Positions 43,207 to 53,630 of a DNA stretch of 64,000 nt are shown piece after piece. The stretch's first letter is position 1, and each line of letters opens with the position of its first letter. Source of the DNA: Oscheius onirici. Taxonomy: Eukaryota; Nematoda; Chromadorea; Rhabditida; Rhabditidae. Below the pieces are notes generated by a model, which worked only from the letters and a program-made list of their open reading frames with translations, made no database searches and was not told where the DNA came from. A program made the translations under genes and the position numbers. The stretch spans positions 620,001 through 684,000 of the forward strand of contig OW051473.1 in NCBI GenBank assembly GCA_932521025.1. The letters run 5' to 3'.

Positions 43207-43279
43207 GGGCCGATAGCTCAGTGGTAGAGCAGTTGAGTTGCAATGAAACAGGTCCCGGGTTCGAGTCCCGGTTGGTCCA
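43207..43279 (+). repeat. tRNA-like unit, SINE family with 10291-10372
   Basis: A 73-nt unit. The acceptor stem pairs GGGCCGA with TTGGTCC (two G-T pairs), and the D-arm (GCTC/GAGC) and T-arm (CCGGG-TTCGAGT-CCCGG) are sound. A T7 run follows. The anticodon arm is defective (GTTGA does not pair with TGAAA), and the loop would read TGC. The sequence is nearest to Cys or Ala tRNAs. Because a clear relative lies at 10.3 kb, it is more likely a SINE head than a working tRNA gene. Confidence 0.6.
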
Positions 43280-43384
43280 ATGGTTTTTTTCTTTACCTCT
43301 CTCTGTGTCGAGTACGTTACACCGTTCCTGCACAATCGGCGAGACATGCACAGTTTTGTCAAGGCCGAGAAACTTCGGCTGTAC

Positions 43385-43655
43385 TCTATTTTAAATTGCT
43401 CCCAAGTCTGCGTGTGTCTGTCGTAGGTTTTTATTGAGAATAAGGAGCTTTGTTTACAATTAGTTTTCAGCAAGTCGCGACAGGAAAAGCAAGTGCGCGT
43501 ATTCCTAAGACTTTGGTAGCTTCTTACTGGGACTGACTGAACGGAGGGAAAACAGGGCTGAGACTCTGTGACAGAAAGAAGTGATAGGTGGAGATAAAGA
43601 AACTAACTTTAGCCCTGATAGAAGCGTTGCAAACCCTTAACTATAAAAATTTCAT
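43385..43655 (+). repeat. composite dispersed repeat, segment 1 copy
   Basis: Matches 32994-33440 block by block, including AAATTGCTCCCAAGTCT, GCGACAGGAAAAGCAAGTGCGCG and the final TTTAGCCCTG...GCGTTGCAAACC, with internal deletions. It follows the tRNA-like unit at 43207 by about 105 bp, so the two may be parts of one composite element. Confidence 0.75.
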
Positions 43656-44143
43656 TCAGGAATGCTTAATCGATTTTAGTTGTGATTCAACGGATTTCTA
43701 TCGCTTTTCGACCAATTTCATGTTTTTCAAAAAATGCAACTTACATTTTTTATTCTACTCATGTAAATTATTAAACTCGTCACTATTTACTTTATTGATT
43801 GCACCAAATATTTCTGAATCAGTTTAAGAAATAAGCTGTTTTATTAACTTTTTAGCATTCCTCTTTTTCGAATAAAACAGTATACGCGCTCCATTGCTAC
43901 GCAAGCCTTTGTTCTTGGTTTGTTTCTCCCCTTTTAACGGCTGTGTTTACTTCGACTATTTTCACGCTTCTAGTTCATTTTGAAAAGATTGTTTCACAAA
44001 TTAAATAAGTATTTTTAGGAGAACACCTGAATGAACAACGTGGAGCAGGCATAGCTACCATCGAGAAGAAAGCTAGTGCCAAGTGAGTATATTTCTAATT
44101 TTATCTTTTCCCTTGTTTGAATCAAACACAGCTTTCTGTTCAG

Positions 44144-47100
44144 ATGTTTCAGCTGGCTCCGACTACTTTGAAGCCGGAAGTGAGAGCAAGCAGGGCACAT
44201 CATGGCCAATTCCAAAGCAGAATTCAGTCTTTTTCCGAAAGGGTAAGCCGAAATTTCAGCTTTTTTACTTGTTCGGGTGGTACATGATATAAATCTCGTC
44301 TTTTACAGGTCAGCGATGAAAAAGAAGTTGTGGACATGACCAACAAGGCAGGTAAAGGACTCTTCAACGTTATGGACAAATTCTTCTCTTACGGGTTCGT
44401 ATTTTCCCTATTGTTTTCTTTTTTTTGCTGAAAAAGACTTCTAAAGATATTTTTCATGATTGTTTGCCCAGGACCTCTTTTCAGATTGTACACCAGTGAT
44501 CAGGCATACTGGCGTTTTGTGCGAGAATTCCTCCCAAAAACGGAACAGCTGATTTTAAAAGCTGAATGGGGAGATGTGAACGACCGACGCCTGTCCATAG
44601 CGTGGCTCAAGGATGCCTTCAATAAAGGAACACTGGGATTTCAAATGATGGCTTTCAAGGGTCCAGGGTAGGATGATTTTCATTACAATTTGAAACTTAA
44701 TTTAGTTCGAAAAAGGTCCTAGCACGGTTTTACCATCAAAATGCGTGCATGATGAATGGCGGAATGTTAGAGGCTGTTTGTGACTTGATGGACAAGCTCG
44801 TCACTGTGCAGTTTGCCTTTTACGTAAGCATTTTTGTTACTTACACTTTGTAAGACAGCATTTTTTCTATTGACTGTTTTTAGTCTCGGGTAAACCTGAG
44901 GGACGAGCCTTCTCAAGCAGTTGTGGTTTCAACTCCCAGCACTCCAGCCACCAAAATAGCCAAGGCAAGAAGAAGACAAGACTGGGAAGCGGATAATATA
45001 CCCGTCATTCCTAATATGATTGTTCCTGAGCCAAACGAGTACATTGTTGGAACACCAGCTGAACAGGTACACAGCAATTTTTGCTCTTTTCGAAATCTTC
45101 ATTTTAGGAAGCCGTTCTCGACTCGATAATTCACAGAAAACGAGATAGAATCCGCATAAACAGCGAGAGATTCAGTTTTGAAAAGGAGGACCCACCTCCG
45201 AGCGACGCAATACCAACACATCTGAATACGGAAACGGTGAACATTTCAGAGAGTCTCCAACAAGTTGGTTCGTACTTTTGCTCAAACCTTTAAACTTGAA
45301 GGTGCTTATTAAAGTCAGCTCTCGGGTAAAAATGGAACATTTGCTGGATGAACCTAAATCTTTTGACAGTATGCTCCATCTCGACAGTCAAAAGATCGAA
45401 AAGACTGACGATGCGACGATCGAAGGAGAAGAATTGTAATTCAATCTCAGAAATTTCTATAAATATTTTCAGCGTTGATTCTGGAGACATCTTGCAGCTG
45501 GCCATGAACGTCTTCAGTGAGCAGGGCGAAACGTTGGTCAAGATGTATCACGTTTTCGAAAAATTTGCTGTCGGAGTGCCTAATCGACGGTTTGTGCTAA
45601 ATTTGTTGAATCATTGTCGCGATATGACCGTGCTTGTTTGTTCAGGACAGTTTGTTTAACCGCCAAAAAGTCAATGTAAATAACGAGGGAGAACAAATGT
45701 ACAACGAGAAACATAACTCAAGGTGTTTTTTTCGCAATTTTTGCCAAACTGAGCTGATCGGAAGACTACATTGATCCAAGAGTCTATTTATTTAAAACAA
45801 CTACCACGAAAGCTTCCGTTCAGTTGAAGGGAGACAAGATGTAGGAATCCTAGGATTAATGTCGGAACATTTGCAAGAGTGCAATTGCATAGTAAAGTTT
45901 TCTGTTTTCAGACTCTTCGCCATCACCTATCACAACATGTACCTAATCTCCAAGACGTTGATAGCAGATCCGGCAACTCCAGTTCTTGAAGGGATGTCGA
46001 ACAATATCTACCTGACACACTGTATCATTCCTCTCGATAACCTGGATTCCATAGACGTGAGTTATTGATTGTAGAGGTTTACTTTAGTCTTTTTCAGGTC
46101 AGTCTAGACTACCAGCAGTTGGTCTTTTATCCCAAAGGCTCTGCAGAGTTCATCTTTTCTGAAGGTAACCAGAAAGAAGAAGTGGTGACCATTGGAACCG
46201 GAGAGAGGTCGTTAGGAAGATCAATCATGAACAGTATACAGCAGGTGGACAGCGTTTTTGCCGCATTTAAAAATAATTCAGGCTTATGCGACAATGAACA
46301 AGCCAGCTCCATCAATCCTCACGCAAGACTCTCCTCAGTCTATGATTTTGAAGCGGTATCTGAACAAGGAACTTCCCAAATCGGTAATCTTTCAGCAATT
46401 ATACTATTTTTTGTTATTTTTTGTCAACATGACTTTCAAAACCTGCTTGTTGCAGATTCCGAACGAGATCAAGAGTCTCTCGCTTGTGTTCTGGAAAGAA
46501 GCAATTTCCGGCGTTCAAACCCAGGGAATTGAACACTCTGGCTACCTGTATTGGCGCTTTATTCAAGCTGGAAACTGGTGGAGGAGACCGCAAAACGATT
46601 TCGACCAAGCATTTTTCCTACTCCGACAAGATCGGAAACTGTACATGTTTAAGGACAGCTCTATGAAGGAAGGAATCCAAATACATGATCTTAGGTTAGT
46701 TGTGCTTGGGCCAATACTGATAATATCTTCAGGAACTGCACGGAAACGCTCGAAATAGATCAGAAGAAAGAATACCAATGGTCCTTCGAGGTGGTTTTTG
46801 CTGATGGCAACCTTCAGCTATCAAGTCAAAGTAAGGAGGATCTTGTTAAATGGACGCAACTGATCAGTGCTGCTTTAACTTTACCGGTAAGTTCACACTT
46901 TATTTTTTCGCAATTTTCCCTCTGAAAAGGATAATCTGTGCATCCTGCGTCGTCAATTGGGTGAACATAACAGAAGCGCCGCACAGACAAGTGAACACAC
47001 AGTGAACAGGAGATTGGGCTTGAGTACATGTTCACCTATTGTTCACTGAAAAAATGAAACTTGTTCCCAGCATAATAACGAAATTGGGTATAGGGGACAA

Positions 47101-47833
47101 AATGTTCACCTGGCTATATTGATGAACGAAAATATCTTTTTGTTATTGCAAATTTAACACAGGTCAATTTCCAGGATGAAGAAGATGCTTCGGCAGCCAT
47201 GTGTCTTCTGACTGAAAGTCACATTGCCATTGCTCAGGAAGGAACCAGATGCATCCATGATGGTTTTATTCGAACTCTGACAGTAATCTTGTTACCTTCT
47301 TTTTTTCTACCCCAATGTTTCAGTCTTTCGCGTTAACGGACATTCGAGAAGGATGGGTTCTTAAAGGAGGAGAACCGAAGCACTCTTCTTTTTCAACACC
47401 CCACGCTGTCCTGATTTTCCGGATTGAGTCAAACCATGAGTGGATCTTTTTCCGATCAGACTCTGAGCTGGAAAGGATGAAAGAGGCACTAGCATCCTAT
47501 CCAGTAGATGTAAAGGAGATTCTAATAGGAGAAGAACAGGTAAAACCATTAACTTTCTTTTTGCGTTTAGGTCCACAGATAAAAATGTACGACATTTGGG
47601 GAAATTTTCGATAAAATCGGTTGTAGTCTAAAAGATAGTCTAACTCAATGGACTCTCTGGTTGTTTGTTCTATTGTCTGATAACACAGCCAAAGAGTAGC
47701 TTCCAAAATGTCGAAAACTCCCAAATTTCAGAATCGTGACTCTTCCGCCCTGATCACCTTAGCCCAAAGATGTCCGGATCTCTGGGGCAAGCCCGTCTAC
47801 GACAGCGAAGTAGCCGAAGTTTATGAAGACTAG
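44144..47833 (+). CDS. RUN- and PH-domain protein (PLEKHM2/SKIP-like)
   Basis: The ATG at 44144 comes directly after a TTCTGTTCAG acceptor, as for trans-splicing. A RUN-like domain runs from about 44340 to 44910: SDQAYWRFVREFL, DRRLSIAWLKDAFNKG, KKVLARFYHQNA, then LEAVCDLMDKL. A Ser/Pro/basic linker follows. Middle exons (45.3-46.4 kb) encode a beta-rich region with YLTHCIIPLDNLDS. A PH domain lies at about 46540-46890: GYLYWRF, FFLLRQDRKLYMFKD, and WSFEVVFADGNLQL, ending in LVKWTQLISAAL. The C-terminal region ends at 47833, with AATAAA at 47963. RUN plus PH architecture suggests an adaptor that binds small GTPases and kinesin on lysosome-related membranes; that role is inferred from the family. 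Confidence 0.75.
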
Positions 47834-47990
47834 GCAACACCAAATTACTTTTTTCAACGTGTATTTTCTTCGGTGATATGTAATTACTCTCTTTGTTGTG
47901 CCTTTCAGTCATTCCTTTATTCGTGATTCGGTCATGAGCTTACAATAACCCAGTTATGATCAAATAAAGACGTCTTAAGGAGATTTTGAA

Positions 47991-48015
47991 TCTGTCATGC
48001 TGTCTGCATGACAGA
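47991..48015 (+). other. perfect 10-bp stem-loop between convergent genes
   Basis: TCTGTCATGC and GCATGACAGA form a perfect 10-bp stem with a TGTCT loop. It sits about 25 bases after the plus-strand AATAAA (47963) and just beyond the stop of the minus-strand gene (48047). A role at the 3' ends is possible but unproven. Confidence 0.6.
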
Positions 48016-48046
48016 ATCCTTCGCGTAGACAGGCCTGAATTTCCAT

Positions 48047-49114
48047 TTAATTCAAAATATTCGTAACTCTTACTTTCAGGGGAGTCGATCTCACAACAAG
48101 CCAGTCTTCCAGATGCTTCCGCACCTCAGTGACGAGAGCCTTTGAGATTCTGTTGCACACATCTCGGTAGTGATCCACATACTCGCAAAAGCTCATGTCC
48201 AATGCGTTAACAATCTTATCTTCGTACTCCTTACGATGAACCAAGGTGTAAAACTGGTTCATTCCCTGTAAGCATTCATCGCAGGTCTGAAAATGTCTTG
48301 GTAAGTCAGTTTGTTTGCTTATTCTTTCCACAAAGTCAATGAGATCATGATAATAGGAATAGGTTGAAGTCTAAACTATGATCCGACGGTTTTATACGTT
48401 TTGACACTATAAAAAGGAAAAATGATATAACTAGTGAATTTTCTTTGTAACTGCGATCACTGAGTTCGGAGCACGGCTGCGATCACTGAGTTCGGAGCAC
48501 GGCTGCGATCACTGAGTTCGGAGCACGGCTGCGATCACTGAGTTCGGAGCACAAACAAATCACAAAAACTTACAACTTGAAGTACTGGCCAAATGAGATT
48601 TGTCTGCCATGGTTTGGGAACCTTTCTGTGCTCTTCTTGTTGTGTAACTGACTTTCTTAGCTTCGATGCCCAGGTGTAAATTTTCCTTTTTACCCTGTTA
48701 GTATTGATGCAAAGCTAAAATGCAAACTTTCTCTATGTTTTGTATTAATTCTTACCGTCTTCCAGTATCGTACAGCTGCATCAATTTCAATAAACTTGCC
48801 AACAGTAAGATCAGCCAAAGTTCGGCTGCAAACTCCGGGCATTCTGGCTGTGTATGGGCAGACTTTTCCCATGAGTCCAATCAGGAGAAGTCTTCTGTAG
48901 CTCAATCCATGATAGGGATTCAAGACCCAGGCGAGTTTGTGATACCCACATGTATCATTCTGAAACGGGTTATAACGAATGTACAAAAACCTACTTTGTA
49001 ATCTGTGGAGTCAGGTTTCAGAAGATCTTCCAGGAGTTGATCTACTGTCTCATTCCTTACGTACCCAGCGAAGGCTGGATAAATGCAAATGAGAGCTAAA
49101 AGGACAAGCCTCAT
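48047..49114 (-). CDS. secreted saposin-like cysteine protein
   Basis: The ATG at 49114 opens a signal peptide (MRLVLLALICIYPAFA). Exon 2 (about 48755-48962) carries three cysteines with NDTCGYHKLAWVLNP and MGKVCPYTARMPGVC. A further exon lies at about 48580-48680. The last exon (48047-48290) starts with TCDEC, then has SFCEYVDHYRDVC, that is CxxC, about 28 residues, C, nine residues, C. This is the first half of a saposin-B domain; the second half is missing. The phase of exon 3 is not settled. The 26-bp tandem repeat lies in its last intron. Membrane-lipid interaction outside the cell or in lysosomes is inferred. Confidence 0.55.
48452..48552 (+). repeat. 26-bp perfect tandem repeat, 3.9 copies
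   Basis: Four head-to-tail copies of TGCGATCACTGAGTTCGGAG followed by CACGGC, the last copy cut after CAC. The copies are identical, so the array is recent. It lies in an intron of the saposin-like gene. Confidence 0.95.
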
Positions 49115-49149
49115 TGGTAAATGACCAATGGACAGTCTAATCTCTGGTC

Positions 49150-49950
49150 AGTGAGAAGGAGGGCTGACGTCCATTATACCAGGTCACCAAGATTGCTCCC
49201 ATATGTCATATCGATCCACTCGAGGCACAAATGTGCACAGAACAAGTGTTAGAACGTTGCAGTGGAATTTGGCGAGTTTGGAATTTAAATTCTTCTCAAA
49301 TAGCATTACCGAACAAAGATCGCCTTGTTTGGAAGAAATTTTCATGGTAGGTTTTCTCTCTAATTCCATTCTTATCAACAAACAAGAGTGACTTCTTCAT
49401 TTTCTCACCGGGCGTTTTTATCAGGAGAGCACCTGTATAAATAAGGCATTGAACAGCTTTTCGCAGACATTTCAACCTTTAAACAAGATTTTATATTTTT
49501 GCTTTAGACAAGAGATGACATTTTTTGAGAGCATAATATTACACCTGGTAGATGCTTACATTTACTACCTTTACACACAACGTACTGATCTAACAAAAAT
49601 TGTAAATTGCAGCATTTCGTATCTCGACTATTTTTTTGTATATGTTTTACTAAAATGTAAAAACGTTATTTCGAAACAGTAGTTATCAGTTTTCCAAGTC
49701 AATTTCTCCTTGAAGCTTGGGCCGACAGGTGTCTTTTCCTGCCCAACTGATAGTCTACAAGTATGTGTGCCCAATATCGATTTTATTGTTTAGGGAATTG
49801 CAAAGTATTTGGGTTACTTTCCGTTTGTTTATGTTGCAATAACGGTGATTTCTAGTCGCAAGCTGTTTTTAGTTAGAAACAATGCGATTTTCGAATTGTT
49901 CTGCTGACGTTACAACCTCTTTCGCAATACACAAGGTTAGGCAACGTAGC
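49150..49950. other. intergenic region with divergent promoters
   Basis: No coding evidence. It lies between the divergent starts of the saposin-like gene (49114, minus) and the C19orf12 homologue (49992, plus), so it should hold both promoters. No specific site can be named. Confidence 0.4.
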
Positions 49951-49991
49951 TCTACGTGTGCCCCTCCTCTTTGACCAGCAAAACATACGAA

Positions 49992-50821
49992 ATGCCTCCT
50001 CACATCTACCCCAGCGTTTCTCAAACAGAAGCTTTAGAGTCCACTACAATGTCCTTGGCCTACATGAACCGCGTCTTGGCTATCATCACAGATCACAAGG
50101 TGAGAAAATACTTATCGTTATTTTGAATTTTCGCTGTTTTTATAGGATGTCCGTCAAACAGCCACTGGAGTTCTGAAACAAACTGGAATTACAGCCGCTG
50201 GTTGCGCTGCTGGGGGTAAGATTTTTCATTTATTTTCATTGAAAAGATCAATGCTTAAAACCCATCCTCTCTTAATTAAAGGGACACCAGCCACCCCCTT
50301 CGTAATGTTCTGCGAACTTGTAGAGCAAATCAAGGGCTACAATTTTGTAGGACGTTTTTACTTTATTTTTTTTGAGTTTTTACATTGGATATTGGTCTGA
50401 AAACCAAAAGTTTTCTCAACGTGACAATTTTTAAGTCGTTTGCTGGTGAATCTTAAAACAAAATGTATTTTCAGGTCTGTTAATGGGACCAATTGGTGCT
50501 CTCATAGGAGGAGTAGCTGGAGCTCTTGTTGCTTACCAGCAATCAGACGACTACGACGTACGTTTTTAATTTAATTTGTTCTGGAAATAATATTTAGAAT
50601 CTTCTCACTGCGATCAACAGAATGAACGATGATGATAAAGCACGACTTGGAGACAAGGTAGGATTTCAAACTTGCTTTTTAACCTTTAATTTGCTCAGGT
50701 CCAAGCTCTCGTCGGAGCGGTTTCCATCGAAGAGTTTGTCCGCTGGGTTCAAACTGAAGGACATCGTACCCTTCTTCTTGGGGTCCTCAGCGAGTTCACC
50801 AAGCGATCCGTCAGCCAGTAG
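49992..50821 (+). CDS. C19orf12 homologue, membrane protein
   Basis: Five exons, 49992-50099, 50146-50215, 50475-50557, 50598-50657 and 50699-50821, phases consistent, 147 residues. The central segment (AAGCAAGGLLMGPIGALIGG and on) is the Gly/Ala-rich membrane hairpin with Gly-zipper spacing that defines C19orf12. It is followed by a helical C-terminus with MNDDDKARLGDKVQALVG, similar in layout to the human protein's PPAEQQRL...VQLTALVMG. The human protein sits at mitochondria, ER and contact sites; mutations cause the iron-accumulation disease MPAN. The role here is likely in lipid or mitochondrial homeostasis. Confidence 0.8.
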
Positions 50822-51209
50822 ACGTCATTTTTCTTCCTCTACCCGGTTAATTGTACCAAAATATTCCCCCAGTGATCTGAATACTCATATACGGTCCTTT
50901 TATGTAAATGATACTTCAACAGTGTTCTTTCTGTGAACCCCAACACACAAGCCCTACCTTGCCAATATTTTAACACAAAATATGACGGGCTTGAATTAAT
51001 TTTTCAGTATCTCAAAGGGCAGATGCTTTCCGCTGTTCCTATAATAGTGGAGACAGCCAAGTTTGTCCTAGAATCAGAAAAACATTCGCCATTGTCCTAT
51101 TATACACCGGGACATTGAACCAGCTCTCATCAGAAAACCCTAATCCGCTGAGTGATTCCAGACAAAAGAACGTCTCACAACGAAGAACATTTATTGTCAC
51201 AAGTCAAGT

Positions 51210-51569
51210 TTAGCTATCAAAAGTCTCATAGCTGAGCGTCTTCAGATGGTTGACAAGACGATCGTGTCCTCCTTTCTGAGACATGTAGGACTTGAAGCAG
51301 GTATCACATTCTTCTCTGAAATTAGCATTGCCTGAAGAAAGAAAATACGAACGCGCAGATCTTCAGATTCCGAGCAGCCACTCCTGTCAGATGGTCTCGT
51401 TGGGGCGAATTCCATTTCAATGGATCAACACTGGCGTAAAGTTTGGCACAGAGATGCGTGCAGGCACCAGTGGTATTGTTACCGGCATTGACAATCTACT
51501 GAATGTTACTGTCATAAACCACATGAAAAATCATACCAGAATAAGAGAAGCGAACAGGAGCACGAGCAT
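51210..51569 (-). CDS. small secreted Cys-containing protein, family B1
   Basis: Three minus-strand exons, 51537-51569, 51353-51495 and 51210-51315, phases consistent, 93 residues. The first exon is nearly all signal peptide (MLVLLFASLIL). The mature part has GACTHLCAKLYASVDP, then NLKICAEECDTCFKSY: two early and four later cysteines. AATAAA on the minus strand (plus 51190-51195) follows the stop by about 15 nt. It shares size, exon layout and cysteine placement with the next gene (52262-52635), so the two form a small family. Function unknown; extracellular. Confidence 0.6.
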
Positions 51570-52261
51570 GGCGATGAATGACAGCCTGTCTTGAAAAAAG
51601 GCGTTCTAGGGGTGGGCCTAATGGATTTGTCCTAATTATGAGGGCGACAACGAGCCCTCCACCAGACAATGACATGTTTTCTCATTTTTCTGGAGTGACA
51701 GGAGACAAGACAGGCATTTTTGAATAGAGGACATGGGCAATATGAAAACGGAAGCTGGCGATATTGGCATCGGAATGAGAATTTTAGAGCAAGGTAATGT
51801 TATATGAAAGAGTTTTAAGAAGTCAGAAAGACGTTGACACCGATCGCCGGAATGCGGAAACCATTCGATCTGCGGAGCATCCTAGTGAGGCAAAGTTGTC
51901 ATCTCTCGCTATTTTTGAACTTCGAAGCAACTTAATGCTCTGGGATGATTCTTTCCAAACTTCTACCAAATTTCACTGTCATTTTATATACCTAATTCTC
52001 TGTGTCAGTCATTCATCCATTGTCATATCTTTCAAACCAACTCTTCCTGAGTGACAAACTGCATGAAAGCTACTGTCTGGCCTGATTTCACCTTCAATAG
52101 TTTCATCCAAATTGAGTGACATAAGATGATCGTTCTACCCCCGACATTTTACTTTCTTCCACAACGAAACCAAAAAATATCCCAGAGGAACCGGTTGCGT
52201 GGGAACATGGGCGCAATTAAAAAACAACAAGGAAGCGAAATGTTATTTACAAAAAGAAGCG

Positions 52262-52635
52262 TCAGTTTTTAAATTCGTCGTTATTATTTTCGTAGCTGAA
52301 CTGCAAGTACCGTATGCCTTCCAGTCGTCTTGTTAATGCTTCTCCTGTTTTCCATGTAATTAGACAAGATCTCCTGGAAATTTGAAATTCAAATTGTCAG
52401 CTGAGAGTGTTACATGCACTTAATCCTATTGTCTGAATCCCTTTCATTCAACTCGTCGAAATTCAAGGCTTGGTTGAGGCGTTCTTCGTCCAGCAAAGGT
52501 ATAGCCTCTTTGCAGCTTTCGTGGCACAGTGGAAATCGCGCATCCCAACTAGCAAAAACCTAGAAATGTTTGAAATCAGAGGAAGGAGTTTCATACCAAA
52601 GTTGCGAAGCAAACCAGGAAGACAAGACGAATCAT
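52262..52635 (-). CDS. small secreted Cys-containing protein, family B2
   Basis: Three exons, 52597-52635, 52414-52559 and 52262-52373, phases consistent, 98 residues. A signal peptide (MIRLVFLVCFATLVFA) precedes WDARFPLCHESCKEAIP and then RIKCMRSCLITW, so C-3-C early and C-3-C later. The introns fall at the same relative places and in the same phases (0 then 2) as in the neighbouring gene, which argues for tandem duplication followed by strong divergence. No known domain is recognised. Confidence 0.6.
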
Positions 52636-52929
52636 TGCGCGAGAAAGAAAGTAAATGGGAAATGTCTGAAATTGAGACCGGTTATTTAAACTTTTCATGG
52701 CAGCAAACTCATGTGATATACAATGTCATTTTTTGGCTGTTTATTTGATTTCTGAACCCTGAAACTGGACATTTTATTTTCAATGCAAGCTTTTTTTTTC
52801 ATCAGACGTCATGGAGACAAACGGTCGTCTCAGTTACATACTTTCTGTTATTTTAACAATTTCCGTCGTATCCGTTTGATAGGTTAAAAGGCTAGCTTAT
52901 ATATCTGTATAAAAAGTTCGCGAGGTGCT

Positions 52930-53210
52930 TCGGATGGTACAAAACTGGGCAATTATTTTGGCTCGGCTAAACCACAATACCGTCTGTTCGAAGATGGCAT
53001 TGAGACGTTGTTTGCGATTTACCTTGGAGCCAAAACAATATTTCCCTGTTTTATAGAATTCAAACCGTCTCTCTTTTTGCGGCCGCTTTTTACAGATATG
53101 TTTTACCTTTTTTTTGCTGAATATTCGAAGAATATTTCTTATCGCCTTTTACTAACAAAAAACACCTAATTCGGAAGACCAGTATGCGCGCTGAATGTGT
53201 CTAAAATTGC
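52930..53210 (+). repeat. composite dispersed repeat, segment 2 copy
   Basis: Matches 33455-33645 plus 34085-34170: GGAGCCAAAACAATA, then GAATTCAAACCG, then TTTTTTTGCTGAATATTCGAAGAATATTTC, then GTGTCTAAAATT. It is uninterrupted here and so shows the state before the retrotransposon insertion seen in the CtBP intron. Confidence 0.7.
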
Positions 53211-53630
53211 GGTAACAAATGAGCACAAAGTGATCGCATTCTTAATCGTATCGAGATAAGTAAGCTCAGAACAAGTTCTGTTCAGTTTTATAGATGTTAC
53301 ACTCTCGTTGGCAACTACTTTGCTACCGAGACCTGGTACCTGTACGGGACATTTTTTGGTCAAATTTTTGAATTTTCTTGAAAATGACCATGTACGAACA
53401 ACAGAGAAAGCAGCCTGCTTTAAAATAGTTTGGGTTTAGATTATAACGAACCAGGGAAATGAAAAGCTTCTTCTTGACATTGCTCAAGAAGTTTGGTTTG
53501 GTGGACGGGTTCCGCCAGGAGAGGAGAACAGGAAGTCCTTTAGAGAATCTTTCTAGCACTTCACATTGAAATAAGAAATAAGTGCGTTTTGAAAGTTTTA
53601 TAATAACCTCATATTCAAATTGATTTATTT

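Noticed and set aside
43207..43279. Functional tRNA-Ala or tRNA-Cys gene
   Set aside because: The anticodon stem does not pair and a related, more damaged unit lies at 10.3 kb, so a SINE head is more likely.
48452..48552. CRISPR array
   Set aside because: Units are directly adjacent with no spacers; it is a plain tandem repeat in an intron.
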